This document shows positions 63,113-64,000 of a DNA stretch of 64,000 nt, one piece after another. A program made the translations under genes and the position numbers. Below the pieces are notes generated by a model. It worked only from the letters and a program-made list of their open reading frames with translations. It was not told the origin of the DNA and ran no database searches. Positions within the stretch are counted from its first letter, which is position 1, and every line of letters starts with the position of its first letter. The stretch is from Paramecium tetraurelia. Taxonomy: Eukaryota; Ciliophora; Oligohymenophorea; Peniculida; Parameciidae. Location of the stretch: the NCBI RefSeq assembly GCF_000165425.1, contig NW_001798956.1, positions 1,373 through 65,372 on the forward strand, given 5' to 3'.

Positions 63113-63816
63113 TCATTTAGGCTTGTGATAAACTAATTTAGATTTACGGCAATCAAGACAGTACCAATTTTTTTCAGGCACAAAAAACTCTAAAAAACCT
63201 GGATCACAGAATGTATGACACATTTATTCATTGCATTTATCACATATCAACATTAAATACTATGAGTGAGAACATCCACAAATTTAGCACATTTAATTTT
63301 CTTCTTGTTCTTCTTAAGAATTATAAAATTGATCTTGTTCTGGTTGCCATTTTGGTTATTTAAGATTTAATTTGATAGGAGAATTCTTTCTTTTGCCATT
63401 TTCAATTGGGTAGATTTTTTTGAATTTGGCTCTGCAATAAGGACATTATGTTTTATATTTCTCTGCCCATTCTTTTATACAAGTTAAACATATCTAATGC
63501 TTGCAGACATCAATCTCGCAGACATTTTATAAGTCATCTAAGTTCATCATACAAATTGGACATTCTTCTTGCAATTGTTATTTCAATCGAATTTTCTTTG
63601 GCACTTCTTTTGATTGGTTAATTTGTTGCTGTTTAGATAATGGTAAATTCTAAGAATTAAAGGATGAATAAAATGAGATTTTACCTCTTTCATTAAAATC
63701 ATGTCTTTGATGTCAGGGGTGTCTGTAATTAATTTTTTTGGTCTAAACTTTTTATTCTAATCATGGCGTTCCAACCAACGCTGTTCATAAGCTTCTAAAA
63801 TTCTTTGAAAGTGCAT
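63113..63816 (-). CDS. RING plus PHD finger protein
   Basis: 222 residues after a 35-nt intron (GTA...TAG). An N-terminal basic helix is followed by a C3HC4 RING (CPICMMNLDD ... CKHQICLTCI ... CPYCRAKF) and then a PHD finger (CQICGCSHS ... LICDKCNEQMCHTFC ... WYCLDC). RING immediately followed by PHD is the arrangement of PHRF1 and related nuclear E3 ligases that combine ubiquitination with histone-tail reading. The protein is much shorter than animal PHRF1. A chromatin-linked E3 role is inferred. Confidence 0.87.
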
Positions 63817-63877
63817 GCTGATATTATTTTGGTTTCGAACTAAAATTTTTTTTAATTTTATACAATTTTAACATAAA

Positions 63878-64000
63878 ATGGCAAATGCATTAGCAAATGA
63901 TGCTTTATTATAATAAGAAATTGATTAATAAGTTATTTAGAATCCCAATTTATCATTTGCTCAAAAGAAGTCACTAAGGAAATCAATACTAAAAGCTAGT
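63878..64000 (+). CDS. Start of an unknown gene (partial)
   Basis: An ATG opens a frame of 41 codons that runs off the window. The visible residues are Gln/Asn/Ala-rich and end in a basic stretch (QKKSLRKSILKAS). It is divergent from the RING-PHD gene (61 bp), as other start pairs here are. Nothing more can be said. Confidence 0.5.

Noticed and set aside
1504-63816. Pervasive in-frame TAA and TAG suggesting a field of pseudogenes
   Set aside because: Conserved domains run through these codons with no TGA, so the ciliate nuclear code with TAA/TAG as Gln explains them.
1-64000. tRNA, rRNA, CRISPR arrays, insertion sequences or transposase genes
   Set aside because: I saw no cloverleaf-like GC-rich segments, no direct-repeat/spacer arrays and no recognisable transposase or terminal inverted repeats.

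Overview
This window looks like the end of a macronuclear chromosome of a ciliate, most likely Paramecium or a close relative. It starts with a degenerate array of mixed CCCCAA/CCCAAA telomere-type repeats. Every gene reads only if TAA and TAG are glutamine and TGA is the sole stop. Introns are tiny (about 19-35 nt, GTA...AG, mostly ending TAG), the DNA is very AT-rich, and genes sit tens to a few hundred bases apart on both strands. Protein family calls below come from reading translated sequence by eye with this code; no database search was run.

Layout. 1-1.5 kb: telomeric repeat and gene-free subtelomere. 1.5-9 kb: RPA1 (-), a small dual-specificity phosphatase (+), a secreted crystallin-like protein (-), and a Fused/STK36-type kinase with a long helical-repeat tail (+). 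9.3-10.9 kb: an unusual protein joining an RBBP6/Mpe1-like DWNN domain and RING-like finger to a YTH (m6A-reader) domain (+). 11-14.4 kb: an EF-hand plus von Willebrand A protein (-). 14.8-37.7 kb: one giant secreted protein of about 7,600 residues (-), built from about 17 tandem ~1.27-kb units, each holding two concanavalin/LamG-like modules, and ending in an 11-residue Gly-Pro-x-Ser-Gly repeat. 38.5-46.8 kb: six minus-strand genes (small secreted protein, 4-TM protein, LSM12, two tandem RING-CH membrane E3s, and a UBR-box E3). 47-50.5 kb: a cyclic-nucleotide-gated K+ channel carrying a CCHC zinc knuckle (+). 50.5-52.8 kb: two tandem NAAA/acid-ceramidase-like amidases (-). 52.9-55 kb: eIF2D (-). 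55-64 kb: MAPKKK-like kinase (+), twin-CX3C small protein (-), a small unknown (-), BRE1-like E3 (+), NRF-type acyltransferase 3 (+), START-domain protein (+), RING+PHD protein (-), and the start of one more gene (+).

There is no operon logic. The genes are eukaryotic housekeeping, signalling and secreted functions. Recurrent themes are ubiquitin ligases (six RING/UBR-type proteins) and secreted or membrane proteins.

Two cross-cutting observations matter for any user. First, reading frames in four loci (giant protein, both amidases, eIF2D) contain ten net +1 frameshifts and no visible -1 shift, which looks more like insertion-type sequence errors than decay, though it is unproven. Second, several introns whose splicing is required by protein continuity end in AAG rather than TAG.
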